Below are positions 39,925 to 49,323 of a DNA stretch of 64,000 nucleotides, piece by piece. The position numbers were made by a program, and so were the translations under genes. Source of the stretch: Heritagella_A intestinalis. GTDB lineage: Bacteria; Bacillota; Clostridia; Oscillospirales; Acutalibacteraceae. The stretch is from assembly GCA_904418995.1 (NCBI GenBank), contig CAJFQF010000008.1:1-64000 (forward strand), written 5' to 3'. The notes under the pieces were generated by a model that saw nothing but the letters and a program-made list of their open reading frames with translations, was not told the DNA's origin and ran no database searches. Positions within the stretch are counted from its first letter, which is position 1; the number at the start of each line of letters is the position of its first letter.

Positions 39925-41151
39925 TTACTTTAAGACCACTTTGTGGTGGACCTTCTTCCCCTTCTTGATTACCAGATAGCCCTTTTCAAAGTCGGACGCG
40001 GTTACTGCTGCTGCAATATCCGTCACCTTCTGGTCATCAATGCTCACACCGCCCTGGGTTACCAGACGGCGTCCTTCGCCCTTAGAGGGCGTCAGGCCGG
40101 CCTTCATGAGCAAATCCAGCACCAGCAGCTTGCCATCGGTGAAGTCATCGGCGGAAATCTCAGTAGTGGGCATGTTATCAGTGTTGGCGCCGGTGCTGAA
40201 CAGAGCCCGAGCACCCTCCTGGGCCTTAATGGCCTCTTCTTCCCCGTGCACCAGCTTGGTGACTTCAAAGGCCAGGATTTCCTTGGCCTTATTCAGTTCG
40301 CTGCCGGTGAGCTTCTCCAACTCGTGGATTTCAGACATGGGCAGGAAGGTCAGGAGCTTCAGGCAGCGGATCACATCGGCGTCCGCTACATTTCTCCAGT
40401 ACTGATAGAAGTCAAAGGGAGACATCTTCTCCGGGTCAAGCCACACGGCGCCCTTCTCGGTCTTGCCCATCTTCTTGCCTTCGCTGGTGGTCAGCAGAGT
40501 AAAGGTCATGCCGTAGACCTCTTTCCCCTCAGAGCGGCGAACCAGCTCCACACCGCCGATAATATTGCTCCACTGGTCGTCGCCGCCCAGCTCCATGACA
40601 CAGTCATAGCGGCGGTTCAGCTCCAGGAAGTCGTAGCTCTGCATAATCATGTAGTTCATCTCGAAGAAGGAAAGACCTCTCTCCAGGCGCTGCTTGTAGC
40701 ACTCTGCCGCCAGCATCCGGTTCACAGAGAAATGCACGCCCACTTCCCGGAGGAACTGGATGTAGTTCAGATTCAGCAGCCAATCGGCATTGTTGGCCAT
40801 AATGGCCTTGCCATCGGAGAAGTCGATGAGCCGGGACATCTGCTTCTGAAAACAGCTGATGTTGTGGTCGATTTCCTCCCGGGTCATCATGCGGCGCATT
40901 TCCGTTTTGCCGGAGGGGTCGCCGATCATGCCGGTGCCGCCGCCGAACAGAGCAATGGGCGTATGGCCGGCCCGCTGCATGTGGGCCATCACCATTACCT
41001 GCAGGAAATGCCCTACGTGCAGGCTGTCCGCTGTGGGGTCAAAGCCAATATAAAACCGGATTTTGTGGTTGTTCAGGAGATCCCGGATTTTCTCCTCGTT
41101 GGTCATCTGGGCGATCAGCCCTCTTTCCTTCAAAACTTCAAAAACTCCCAT
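39925..41151 (-). CDS. tyrS: tyrosyl-tRNA synthetase
   Basis: A 408-residue class I aminoacyl-tRNA synthetase. The HIGH-type motif is HVGH (about residue 45), the KMSKS-type motif is KKMGKT (about 226-231), and an S4 RNA-binding domain forms the last 65 residues. It charges tRNA-Tyr. The ATG at 41151 is preceded by GAGAGG. Expression is governed by a tyrosine-specific T-box leader on the same strand (41211 to about 41507). Confidence 0.96.
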   Translation of the reverse strand: MGVFEVLKERGLIAQMTNEEKIRDLLNNHKIRFYIGFDPTADSLHVGHFLQVMVMAHMQRAGHTPIALFGGGTGMIGDPSGKTEMRRMMTREEIDHNISCFQKQMSRLIDFSDGKAIMANNADWLLNLNYIQFLREVGVHFSVNRMLAAECYKQRLERGLSFFEMNYMIMQSYDFLELNRRYDCVMELGGDDQWSNIIGGVELVRRSEGKEVYGMTFTLLTTSEGKKMGKTEKGAVWLDPEKMSPFDFYQYWRNVADADVIRCLKLLTFLPMSEIHELEKLTGSELNKAKEILAFEVTKLVHGEEEAIKAQEGARALFSTGANTDNMPTTEISADDFTDGKLLVLDLLMKAGLTPSKGEGRRLVTQGGVSIDDQKVTDIAAAVTASDFEKGYLVIKKGKKVHHKVVLK

Positions 41152-41210
41152 TGTACAAACCTCTCTTTCTCGATTTTTCAAGTGCCGGGGGCTGTGATGG
41201 GAAACACAAA

Positions 41211-41507
41211 TAAAAACGCCCCCTGCTTTTGCAGAGGGCGGAAAAACCGCGGTACCACCTCAGTTCGCCGCTACTTCACAATAACGGCCTTACGGAGTAC
41301 GGGGGTATCCCCTTGGTCTCCCCTTTTATACTCCTGCACAGTAACGGGTGCGGCCCGGCACAGCCTACTTGCAATCCTGCTTTCAGCCTACAGCTCCGGA
41401 ATGTATTTTCCTGTCTGCCGCCGCCCCTGCTTCCACCAGCCGCAGGTTCTCTTTGCCGGCTGGGCCATATAAAGCCCACAGCAGTACTTTTTTCCTTCAT
41501 TGCCTTT
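41211..41507 (-). promoter_or_regulatory. T-box riboswitch (Tyr) of tyrS
   Basis: On the minus strand: a long stem I with an AGAGA bulge region and GGTGGAAGC, the specifier UAC (41403-41405, a Tyr codon) followed by A, the T-box element AGGTGGTACCGCGG (41247-41260), and a terminator CGCCCTCTGC/GCAGGGGGCG with T run (41211-41240). Uncharged tRNA-Tyr would stabilise the antiterminator and switch tyrS on. Confidence 0.93.
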
Positions 41508-41513
41508 ATGGTG

Positions 41514-41542
41514 ATTATAGCGAAGAACTCTTCAAAAGTCAA
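41514..41542 (-). promoter_or_regulatory. promoter of the tyrS T-box transcript
   Basis: Minus-strand -35 TTGACT (41537-41542), 17-bp spacer, -10 TATAAT (41514-41519). Confidence 0.85.
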
Positions 41543-41571
41543 GGGGTTCTTTTTCGTTTAGAGCCCTTTTC

Positions 41572-41597
41572 AAAAGGAAGTACCTTCTTCCCTTTTT
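41572..41597 (-). terminator. probable terminator of recN
   Basis: Minus-strand AAAAGGGAAG pairs with CTTCCTTTT (one bulge), six bases past the recN stop; only a short T run follows. Confidence 0.45.
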
Positions 41598-41602
41598 GCG
41601 CA

Positions 41603-43276
41603 TCACAAATTTTCCCTTTGACGGAGCATTTCCTCCGCGTTTTGCAGCAGGAGCGGGGTGATTTCTGTACCGCCCATAATCCGGGCAATTTCCCGTTTTC
41701 TTCCCTCAAAATCCAAAGGCCGAACCTGGGTAAAGGTTTTTTGATCGTGTACCTCTTTGGAAATCAGGAAGTGAGAATCCCCCAAAGCAGCAATCTGCGC
41801 CAAATGGGTGACGCAAAGCACCTGCCGGTTCCGGGAAACCTCCCGGAGCTTCAGGCCCACTTTCCGCGCCGCGCTGCCGCTAATGCCGGTATCCACCTCA
41901 TCGAAGATCATGGTAGCAATATCGTCCGTACCGGAAAGCACGGTCTTGATAGCCAGCATGATGCGGGAAAGCTCGCCACCGGAAGCAATCTTCGCCATAG
42001 GCCGGGCGGGCTCCCCAGGGTTGGTGGAGAGCAAAAACTGTATTTTGTCACAGCCCCAATGGTTCAACGGGCAGCGAATCTGCTCCACTTGAAACTCCAC
42101 ATTGGGCATATCCAGAAAAGACAATTCCTCTCGGACGCGGCGAACCAACTCTGCAGCAGCCTTGCGCCGTCCAGAGGAAAGCTCCTTGGCCAGCTGGATG
42201 GCTTCTTCCTTGTATTTTTCATATTCTGCGGCCAATTCCTCCGCGCGCTCATCCGAAAGCTCAATACTGTGAAGCTCTTTGCGGCTGTTTTCCAAAAAGG
42301 CCAGCATTTCTTCTTCGGTAGAGCCGTATTTCAGGCTGAGACGGTAGAGCTGATCTATCCGCTCCTCCACCTGTTCCAGTTGGCCAGGGTCGTATTCCAG
42401 GCTGTCCGCAGCATCCCGAATTTCCGCTAGGCAATCCTGAAGGCCGTATTCCAAATCCCGCAATTTTTGGGCCGTTCCGGATAAGGCCGGGAGAAATTCC
42501 GCCGCTTCTTCCAAAGAATCCACCGCGCTGCCCACCTCTTCCAAAGCGCCTATCGCGTCCTCATCTCCGTTTAGGGCGCCTTTCGCCAGAGACACCGCTT
42601 CTGCGATTTTCTCACTGTTTCGGAACATCATCCGCTGCTGGATCAACTCTTCCTGCTCCCCTGGACGGATCTCCCCTCCCTCCAGTTCTTCAATCTGATA
42701 CCGGAGCAAATCCATTCGCCGGGCCTTTTGGGTTTCGTCCATTAAAAGGGCTTCCCGTTCTTTTTTCACAGCCCGAAGCTTTTCATACACAGCCTGGTAT
42801 TGACTTTTTAGCTCTTCTAACCGGCCAAAGCTATCCACGTATTCCACATGCCGATCCGGGGAAAGGAGCTCATAGCTTTCATGCTGCCCCAAAATATGCA
42901 GCAGACCTGCCCCAAGCTCTCGAAGCATGGCCACCGTAGCGGGACGGCCGTTAATACGGCATACTGTTTTTCCTTCCGGACGAATTTCTCGCTGAAGCAA
43001 TAGGGTTTCCTCTTCTTCCGAAGAGAAACCCTGCTGTTCCAGCCAACGGAGAGATCTGGGATTGATATCTGTAAAAAGCGCGCTGACCCGGGCTACTTTA
43101 GCCCCACTGCGCACAATTTCTCGGGAAACTCTGCCTCCCAAGACTGCGTTGATGGAGTCGATGATGATGGACTTTCCCGCACCGGTTTCACCGGTCAGCA
43201 CATTAAACCCAGCGCGGAAATCAATAGAAGCCTTTTCGATTACCGCAATATTCTCAATATAGAGCTGTGTCAACAT
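41603..43276 (-). CDS. recN: DNA repair protein RecN
   Basis: A 557-residue SMC-like ATPase of normal length. Walker A GETGAGKSIIIDSI (about 29-42), two long coiled-coil stretches (about 150-230 and 280-390), the ABC signature SGGELSRIMLAIK (about 448-460) and Walker B MIFDEVDTGISG are present. It acts early in double-strand break repair. It is the last gene of a nine-gene run, 6 bp after argR. AAGGTGA precedes the ATG. Confidence 0.95.
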   Translation of the reverse strand: MLTQLYIENIAVIEKASIDFRAGFNVLTGETGAGKSIIIDSINAVLGGRVSREIVRSGAKVARVSALFTDINPRSLRWLEQQGFSSEEEETLLLQREIRPEGKTVCRINGRPATVAMLRELGAGLLHILGQHESYELLSPDRHVEYVDSFGRLEELKSQYQAVYEKLRAVKKEREALLMDETQKARRMDLLRYQIEELEGGEIRPGEQEELIQQRMMFRNSEKIAEAVSLAKGALNGDEDAIGALEEVGSAVDSLEEAAEFLPALSGTAQKLRDLEYGLQDCLAEIRDAADSLEYDPGQLEQVEERIDQLYRLSLKYGSTEEEMLAFLENSRKELHSIELSDERAEELAAEYEKYKEEAIQLAKELSSGRRKAAAELVRRVREELSFLDMPNVEFQVEQIRCPLNHWGCDKIQFLLSTNPGEPARPMAKIASGGELSRIMLAIKTVLSGTDDIATMIFDEVDTGISGSAARKVGLKLREVSRNRQVLCVTHLAQIAALGDSHFLISKEVHDQKTFTQVRPLDFEGRKREIARIMGGTEITPLLLQNAEEMLRQRENL

Positions 43277-43282
43277 CCAAAA

Positions 43283-43735
43283 TCACCTTGTCATCAATTT
43301 CTTCAGTTCTTCTTCCATTTCTTTGGCGCTGGTATCATCCCGGCAAACCACAAAGATGGTATCATCTCCGGCCACCGTGCCCAAAGCGCTCTTCCACTGG
43401 ATCGAGTCCATTGCGGCGCAGATTGCCTGGGCCATTCCCGTCATACACCGGATTACCACCATATTGTTGGCGGAATCCACCGTTAAAACGGAATCAGCAA
43501 ACAGGGAGAAAAATTTAGACGACACATTTTTGGTGTGATCCTGTCCTACAGAGTACTTGTATTTCCCCTCGCTGGAAAGGGTTTTTACCAAACGGAGCTC
43601 CTTGATATCCCGGGAGACCGTTGCTTGAGTCACTTCAAACCCCGATTCCCGCAGGCAGCGCAGGAGTTCATCCTGGGTATCGATGTCCCGTTCGCTGATC
43701 AGCTCCAAAATCTTGGCATGACGTCGCGTTTTCAT
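43283..43735 (-). CDS. argR: arginine repressor ArgR
   Basis: A 150-residue repressor of normal length. The N-terminal winged helix (about 1-70, with TQATVSRDIKELRL) binds ARG boxes, and the C-terminal domain (about 80-150, with GTVAGDDTIFVVCRD) forms hexamers and binds arginine. It controls arginine synthesis and breakdown; none of those genes is in this window. Its AAAGGAG is unusually far (about 15 nt) from the ATG, so translation may be modest. Confidence 0.94.
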   Translation of the reverse strand: MKTRRHAKILELISERDIDTQDELLRCLRESGFEVTQATVSRDIKELRLVKTLSSEGKYKYSVGQDHTKNVSSKFFSLFADSVLTVDSANNMVVIRCMTGMAQAICAAMDSIQWKSALGTVAGDDTIFVVCRDDTSAKEMEEELKKLMTR

Positions 43736-43789
43736 AGTGATTTATAAGCACTCCTTTCGCATTAAAAATGAAGTCTGTAAAATTTTTGT

Positions 43790-44665
43790 TTATCCTCGTT
43801 TTTCCGCTAATTTTTCGTTGACTACCTGATAAAACTCCTTGTGCCGAAGCTGAATCAAACGAACCTCTTCTTCTGATTTGGCAAAGGAGACTTCCTCATT
43901 GCCGATACAAAGAGACTCTTCCCCATCTAAGGTCAGATAGATGGCTTCATCCCCTTCGGCCCGGGCAGCAATATGTGACTGCGAATTGAAAATAACAGGC
44001 CGGGTAAACAGGGAATGAGGACAGATCGGAGTCAGGAGTATACATTCCATAGAAGGGTCCACTACTGGCCCTCCTGCAGACAGAGAGTAAGCTGTAGAAC
44101 CTGTAGGAGTAGCCAGAATCAACCCATCGGCCCGATAATGGCAGATAGCGCCTTGATTGAGAGAGACCTGAAAATCCAGAATTCGAGAAAAAGAACCGCG
44201 GGCGATTACGGCATCATTGAGCACCTGGTACTCCATAGGCCTGCCTTGAAAAAACGTTTTAACGGAGATCATCATGCGTTTTTCTTCCGTATATTGACCG
44301 GTAACCAAGTGTTCCAGCAATTCCAGCTCGTCCACTTCCAAGCCGGCAACAAAGCCTAAACGGCCTACGTTGACTCCCAAAATAGGTTTATCCGCATGGG
44401 CCGCGTGTTTCGCCGCGTGGATAATAGTCCCATCCCCGCCAATGGCGATAACCGCATCGCACGATTCAATCATTTGGTCAAAATCTTCCCAAAACAGTGT
44501 GTCTGAATCAGAAAAGACCTTTTCCATAGGCTCATGCATCCACACTTTTATTCCCAGCTCTCGCAGTTTGTCCGCAATACGGTTGGTGTGCAGCGCAGCA
44601 TTCCGTTTTGTCAAATTGGGCAGTAAAACCAGGTTTTTCAATTTCGGCGCTAAAACCGAGCTCAA
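43790..44665 (-). CDS. nadK: NAD kinase
   Basis: A 291-residue ATP-NAD kinase. Shown by GGDGTIIHAAKHA (about residues 75-87), the NDAVI segment (about 140) and the LATPTGSTAYSLSAGGPVVDP motif (about 180-200). It makes NADP. The start is a TTG with AAGGAGG 7 nt upstream; it overlaps the tlyA stop by 4 nt. It belongs to the dxs-tlyA-nadK-argR-recN block typical of Clostridia. Confidence 0.95.
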   Translation of the reverse strand: MSSVLAPKLKNLVLLPNLTKRNAALHTNRIADKLRELGIKVWMHEPMEKVFSDSDTLFWEDFDQMIESCDAVIAIGGDGTIIHAAKHAAHADKPILGVNVGRLGFVAGLEVDELELLEHLVTGQYTEEKRMMISVKTFFQGRPMEYQVLNDAVIARGSFSRILDFQVSLNQGAICHYRADGLILATPTGSTAYSLSAGGPVVDPSMECILLTPICPHSLFTRPVIFNSQSHIAARAEGDEAIYLTLDGEESLCIGNEEVSFAKSEEEVRLIQLRHKEFYQVVNEKLAEKRG

Positions 44666-45483
44666 TGTCCCGCCTCCTTGTCCAAAGCCTGATGGGAAGC
44701 TTCTACCACCGAAGCCGCATCTATATCCAGGTGCTTCTGGGGCGTATCCGTTTTTTCCAAATAGACCAGATATTCAATATTTCCTTCCGGTCCTTTTACA
44801 GGAGAATAGGTCAGTCCCAAAACGGAATACCCGTTTTGCAGGGCGAAGTCCAGTATCTTCTCAATGACTTCGATATGTACCGCTTTATCCCGAACAACGC
44901 CCTTCTTTCCGACCTTTTCCCGTCCGGCCTCAAATTGGGGCTTGATCAGACAAACGGCCCGGCCTCCATCCCGAAGCAGAGGGCGAACGGCCGGCAAAAT
45001 CAAGGTCAAGGAAATAAAGGACACATCCACACTGAAGAAATCCACGGGCTCTGGAACCTGTTCTGCCGTCAGATAGCGGGCGTTGGTGCGCTCTAAATTG
45101 ACCACCCGGGGATCCGTGCGCAGGCTCCAAGCCAATTGGCCGTATCCCACATCCACCGAATACACTTTCCGGGCGCCATTTTGCAGCATACAATCCGTGA
45201 AGCCGCCGGTGGAAGCGCCAATATCCATGCAAACACAGTCCTCCAAGGAAATCGGAAAGGACTCCATGGCTTTCGCCAGCTTTAAGCCGCCGCGGCTCAC
45301 ATAAGGCAGGGTATCTCCACGAACCTCCACCGCCTTATCGACAGGCAGCATAGTCCCGGGCTTATCTGCTTTCTGATGGTCCACATATACCTGGCCTGCC
45401 ATAATCAAAGCCCGGGCTTTCTCCCGGCTGGGAGCCAAGCCCCGTTCAAAAATCAGGCAATCCAGTCGCTTTTTCTCAATCAT
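44662..45483 (-). CDS. tlyA: TlyA-family 2'-O-rRNA methyltransferase
   Basis: A 273-residue protein: an S4 RNA-binding domain (about 5-65, RLDCLIFERGLAPSREKARALI) followed by an FtsJ-like methyltransferase (SAM site CMDIGASTGGFTDCML, about 85-100; K-D-K-E type residues). In mycobacteria TlyA methylates C1409 (16S) and C1920 (23S) ribose and determines capreomycin sensitivity; some relatives are haemolysin-like in name only. It overlaps dxs by 8 nt and nadK by 4 nt. Confidence 0.92.
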   Translation of the reverse strand: MIEKKRLDCLIFERGLAPSREKARALIMAGQVYVDHQKADKPGTMLPVDKAVEVRGDTLPYVSRGGLKLAKAMESFPISLEDCVCMDIGASTGGFTDCMLQNGARKVYSVDVGYGQLAWSLRTDPRVVNLERTNARYLTAEQVPEPVDFFSVDVSFISLTLILPAVRPLLRDGGRAVCLIKPQFEAGREKVGKKGVVRDKAVHIEVIEKILDFALQNGYSVLGLTYSPVKGPEGNIEYLVYLEKTDTPQKHLDIDAASVVEASHQALDKEAGH

Positions 45484-47350
45484 TTTTCAGCTCTCTCCCT
45501 TCTCCCTCCATTACAGCCCGATAGATTCCCACATCGTCAAGCTGCAATTCCTGTAATTGTTCCTGCATGGAAGCATGCCGAAGGAAAAAATCCCCGATTC
45601 CCCGCAAAAAGGTCTTTCCGCGATATCCGCGTTGTGTCAATTGCGAAAGGAAATGCTCTCCAATACCGCCCGCTTCTATTCCCTCTTCAAAAAAATAGAG
45701 AGAATCCCCTTGCAAGGCCTGTTCATAGGCCTCTTCCGCAATGGGTTTGACGCAGTTTAGCTTAATAATACAGACATCCAAACCTTGTTTTCGCAGATTT
45801 TCCCGGGCTTTTGCTGTAAAGGAAAACAGCCTGCCATAGGTGATGATTTTTATTTTGCTATGAACATCTCCGTAAAGTGAAAATGCTTTACATTTAAAAT
45901 AATAATCAACTGGACGATAAAGGCTCTTTCCTCTGGGGTATCGAACCGCACAAACGCCCTTGACTTCGAACAGGGCTGCTCGCAGGCATTCGTGTAGCTC
46001 ATCATAATAAGCAGGCGCGAAAATCGTCACATCCGGAATGGAGTGAAGGAAAGCCGCATCAAACACGCCTTGATGGGTTTCCCCATCTTCCCCTACAACG
46101 CCGGCCCGATCAATGGCCAACACCAATTTGACTCGCTGAATCGCAGCATCATGGATAATTTGGTCATAGCCGCGCTGTAAAAAGGTAGAATAGATGGCGC
46201 AAACCGGAATCATCCCGCCGGAAGCTAAGCCGCCGGCAAACGTAATTGCGTGCTCCTCTGCAATGCCTACATCAAAAAAGCGTGCCGGAAACCTCTGCCG
46301 AAAATCCGTTAGGCAGGTTCCCAACTGCATGGCAGCCGTGATGGCACAGACCCGGGAATCCCTCTGGGCAAACTGGCAAATGGAACGCCCGAATACATCC
46401 GAAAAGCTTTCTCCCTTGCCACCTTCGACCAACCCAGTTTTCACATCAAAAGCGGAAACCCCATGGAACGTATCGGGATCATCCTCTGCAAAGGTGTATC
46501 CCTTGCCTTTGGAAGTGTGAAGATGCAGCAGCACCGGCCGGGAAAGTGTCGATACCGTCTGCAAAATATGAATCAAACCCGGCAGGTCATGCCCGTCAAA
46601 TGGGCCATAATAGAGGAATCCTAAATCCTCGAATATCGTGCTGTTATAGATTAAACTCTTTACTTTTTTCTTTACATGCTTCAAACCGTTTTGCAGCGGC
46701 TCTCCGATGGCCGGAATATGGCTCAATATCTTCTCTACACGGCCTTTGGCATTCAGATATGGCCGGCCTGCGCGGATATAGGCCAAATACCGTGCCATAT
46801 TCCCCACGTTAGGAGAAATCGACATCCCATTATCATTGAGAATTACAATCAAATTTCTCTGGAGCCTGCCAGCATTATTGAGCCCCTCATAGGCCAAGCC
46901 TCCTGTCAGGGCGCCGTCTCCAATGACCGCTACCACTTTGTCATCCCGGTTTTGCATCTGGGCTGCCCTGGCAAGGCCCAGCGCCGCAGAAATAGATGTA
47001 CTGGCGTGGCCTACGGCGAAAGCGTCATAGGGACTCTCCTGTGGCTTTGGAAATCCGGACAATCCATCCTTTTTCCGAATAGATTGGATTTGGTCTTTAC
47101 GGCCTGTCAAAATTTTGTGTGTATATGCCTGATGCCCCACATCCCACACGATTTTATCCTCCGGCAGATGCAGTACATAGTGGAGCGCCACTGTCAATTC
47201 AACAACACCCAGATTAGACGCAAGATGACCGCCGTTGCAGCCGACTGTCCGGATAATCAACTGCCGTATTTCCCCGCACAGGATCTCCAGCTCTTTGATA
47301 GAGAGGGCTTTCAAATCCTCGGGCCCACGAATCTTGTCTAACAGAGCCAT
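45476..47350 (-). CDS. dxs: 1-deoxy-D-xylulose-5-phosphate synthase
   Basis: A 624-residue thiamine diphosphate enzyme. Key parts are DVGHQAYTHKILTGR (about 72-86), the ThDP motif GDGALTGGLAYEGLNNAG (about 146-163) and the transketolase-like pyrimidine domain with GIAEEHAITFAGGLA (about 365-379). It joins pyruvate and glyceraldehyde 3-phosphate, the first step of the MEP pathway; the last enzyme, IspH, is also in this window. In many Clostridia xseA, xseB and ispA lie between folD and dxs; here only 40 bp separate them. Confidence 0.96.
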   Translation of the reverse strand: MALLDKIRGPEDLKALSIKELEILCGEIRQLIIRTVGCNGGHLASNLGVVELTVALHYVLHLPEDKIVWDVGHQAYTHKILTGRKDQIQSIRKKDGLSGFPKPQESPYDAFAVGHASTSISAALGLARAAQMQNRDDKVVAVIGDGALTGGLAYEGLNNAGRLQRNLIVILNDNGMSISPNVGNMARYLAYIRAGRPYLNAKGRVEKILSHIPAIGEPLQNGLKHVKKKVKSLIYNSTIFEDLGFLYYGPFDGHDLPGLIHILQTVSTLSRPVLLHLHTSKGKGYTFAEDDPDTFHGVSAFDVKTGLVEGGKGESFSDVFGRSICQFAQRDSRVCAITAAMQLGTCLTDFRQRFPARFFDVGIAEEHAITFAGGLASGGMIPVCAIYSTFLQRGYDQIIHDAAIQRVKLVLAIDRAGVVGEDGETHQGVFDAAFLHSIPDVTIFAPAYYDELHECLRAALFEVKGVCAVRYPRGKSLYRPVDYYFKCKAFSLYGDVHSKIKIITYGRLFSFTAKARENLRKQGLDVCIIKLNCVKPIAEEAYEQALQGDSLYFFEEGIEAGGIGEHFLSQLTQRGYRGKTFLRGIGDFFLRHASMQEQLQELQLDDVGIYRAVMEGEGRELKND

Positions 47351-47390
47351 CCTTCAAAACCTCAATTCTCTCAACAGAATCCCACCGGCT

Positions 47391-48251
47391 TCAGAGAGGC
47401 AGATGATTCTGTATTTTTGCAGCGCTCACCACATTTTTCATGAGCATGGCAATGGTCATGGGACCAACGCCTCCGGGAACCGGTGTAATATAAGAAGCAA
47501 GGGGCTCCACTTCGTCAAAGTCCACATCGCCGCAAAGTTTCCCATTTTCGTTGCGGTTCATACCCACATCAATAACCACTGCGCCAGGTTTTACCATATC
47601 CTTGGTAACGAACTTGGCCTTTCCCACTGCCGCTACCAAAATGTCTGCCTCCCGGCAGATTTCCGCCAGATTCTTCGTCCGGCTGTGGCAGATGGTCACA
47701 GTACCATTACGGTGCAGCAACAACATAGCCATGGGCTTCCCTACAATATTGCTCCGGCCAATAACCACACACCGCTTGCCTTCAATGGCAACTCCGTAAC
47801 GGTCCAGCAGTTCAATCACCCCGGCCGGCGTACAGGGCAGGAATTCAAAGTCCCCAATCATAATCTTGCCCACATTCAGCGCATGGAAAGCATCCACGTC
47901 CTTTTTCGGGTCAATATTTTCCACCACGGCTTTTTCGTCCAGCCCCTTGGGCAAGGGAGACTGCACCAGAATTCCGTGAATTGCCGGATTCTCATTGAGC
48001 TGATGAATCAAATCCGTCAGTTCTTCCTGGGTGGTAGAGGCAGGAAGGGCGTATTCTTCCGAATAAATGCCCACCTCACTGCAGGCCTTCTTCTTGTTGT
48101 TCACATAGATCCGGGAAGCAGGGTCGTCCCCCACAATCACCACGGCAATGCCGGGCTGCAATCCTTTTTCTTCTTTTAACCGGAGCACTTCCTGAGCCAC
48201 TTCCTGACGTACTGCTGCGGCTACTGCTTTTCCGTCAATTCTTTCAGCCAT
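47391..48251 (-). CDS. folD: bifunctional methylenetetrahydrofolate dehydrogenase/cyclohydrolase
   Basis: A 286-residue FolD of normal length. Conserved parts are SRIYVNNKKKACSEVGI (catalytic lysine, about residues 45-61), VQSPLPKG (about 95-102) and the NADP-binding VIGRSNIVGKPMA (about 157-169). It interconverts methylene- and formyl-THF in one-carbon metabolism. The ATG at 48251 is set by GGAGG about 9 nt upstream; it overlaps the end of lgt by 8 nt. Confidence 0.95.
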   Translation of the reverse strand: MAERIDGKAVAAAVRQEVAQEVLRLKEEKGLQPGIAVVIVGDDPASRIYVNNKKKACSEVGIYSEEYALPASTTQEELTDLIHQLNENPAIHGILVQSPLPKGLDEKAVVENIDPKKDVDAFHALNVGKIMIGDFEFLPCTPAGVIELLDRYGVAIEGKRCVVIGRSNIVGKPMAMLLLHRNGTVTICHSRTKNLAEICREADILVAAVGKAKFVTKDMVKPGAVVIDVGMNRNENGKLCGDVDFDEVEPLASYITPVPGGVGPMTIAMLMKNVVSAAKIQNHLPL

Positions 48252-49323
48252 TGTCTGTTTCCTCCTCCGCATCATGGTCATTTTCGTTTGTATCGGTCTC
48301 TGCTTCTTCACTAGTTACTGTCTCTTCCATGGGCGATTCTTCTGCCCACTGCTGAGGAGCAGCTGCCTCCTCTGCCGGCTCTTCGTCTTCCTCCTGAGAG
48401 CTGACATCGACCTCATCAAAGATGGTGCTGGGAGCATCGTCATCCTCAAAGTCTTCTTCCTGTACCTGGTCGTCAATATGATTCAGTTCCATGATCTTTT
48501 TGCTCCCGCATCCGGTAAGGGCTGTGCGGTTGCGGAAAACTATGAGCAGCACGATGCCTGCCAGAACAGTAGCCACCGCCACCAGCTGAGATACCCGGAG
48601 ATCCAGGAAAGGAGTCAGCAGGCTGTCGGTACGCAGGCCTTCAATAAAGAACCGGCCTACGCCGTACCAAATCAAATACAGCAGGAAGGTCTGGCCGTCG
48701 TACCGGCGGAATTTCCGGGTAAAAATGTGCAGCAACACAAAGCCCAGCAGGCACCAGAGGGATTCATACAGGAAGCAGGGATGTGCTGCGCCACCAACCT
48801 CGATGATGGTGTTGTTGCTGACCATGCCCCAAGGCAGGTCCGTAGCCGTACCAAAGGCTTCCTGGTTGAAGAAATTCCCCCAACGGCCAAGGCATTGGCC
48901 AATCAGAAAGCCCAATACCGCCAAATCCAGAATCGGCGTAATCTTAACCTTGCGGATCTTCGCCATAATGGCGCCGCAGCCCAAGCCGCCGATGATGCCG
49001 CCGTAAATTCCCAGGCCGCCTTCTGTAATATTCAGGATGCTCATAGGATCCTGAATATACCGGTCTCCGGGATAGAACAGAACATAATACAGCCGGGCAC
49101 AAATGACGCCGCCGATAATGCCCACGATCACTACATCAATGAGCTTGTCCTGGTCAATGTGCATTTTCTTACAGCTGAACATAGCATAGACAAATGCCAG
49201 CAAAAATCCAAGGGCAATCATAATCCCATACCATTTGACTTCCAGTCCGAAAATCGTAAAGGCTGTGGGGTTGATATCCAGGCTGATTCCCAAACCCGGG
49301 AATTGTACGGTATATTCAGTCAT
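48244..49323 (-). CDS. lgt: prolipoprotein diacylglyceryl transferase with acidic C-terminal extension
   Basis: A 359-residue Lgt. Seven hydrophobic segments fill residues 20-275 with the conserved GGLGIYGGIIGG (about 90-101) and the signature RWGNFFNQEAFG (about 130-141). It transfers diacylglycerol to the lipobox cysteine of prelipoproteins. Ordinary Lgt proteins end near residue 270-290; here a 75-residue, strongly acidic Glu/Asp-rich tail follows. GGAGG lies 8 nt before the ATG. It overlaps yfmH upstream and folD downstream by 8 nt each. Confidence 0.93.
   Translation of the reverse strand: MTEYTVQFPGLGISLDINPTAFTIFGLEVKWYGIMIALGFLLAFVYAMFSCKKMHIDQDKLIDVVIVGIIGGVICARLYYVLFYPGDRYIQDPMSILNITEGGLGIYGGIIGGLGCGAIMAKIRKVKITPILDLAVLGFLIGQCLGRWGNFFNQEAFGTATDLPWGMVSNNTIIEVGGAAHPCFLYESLWCLLGFVLLHIFTRKFRRYDGQTFLLYLIWYGVGRFFIEGLRTDSLLTPFLDLRVSQLVAVATVLAGIVLLIVFRNRTALTGCGSKKIMELNHIDDQVQEEDFEDDDAPSTIFDEVDVSSQEEDEEPAEEAAAPQQWAEESPMEETVTSEEAETDTNENDHDAEEETDNG

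Noticed and set aside
39943..41472. 509-residue open frame on plus, opposite tyrS
   Set aside because: It is antisense to a clear tyrS and its T-box, has no family features, and is a typical long shadow frame in GC-rich coding DNA.
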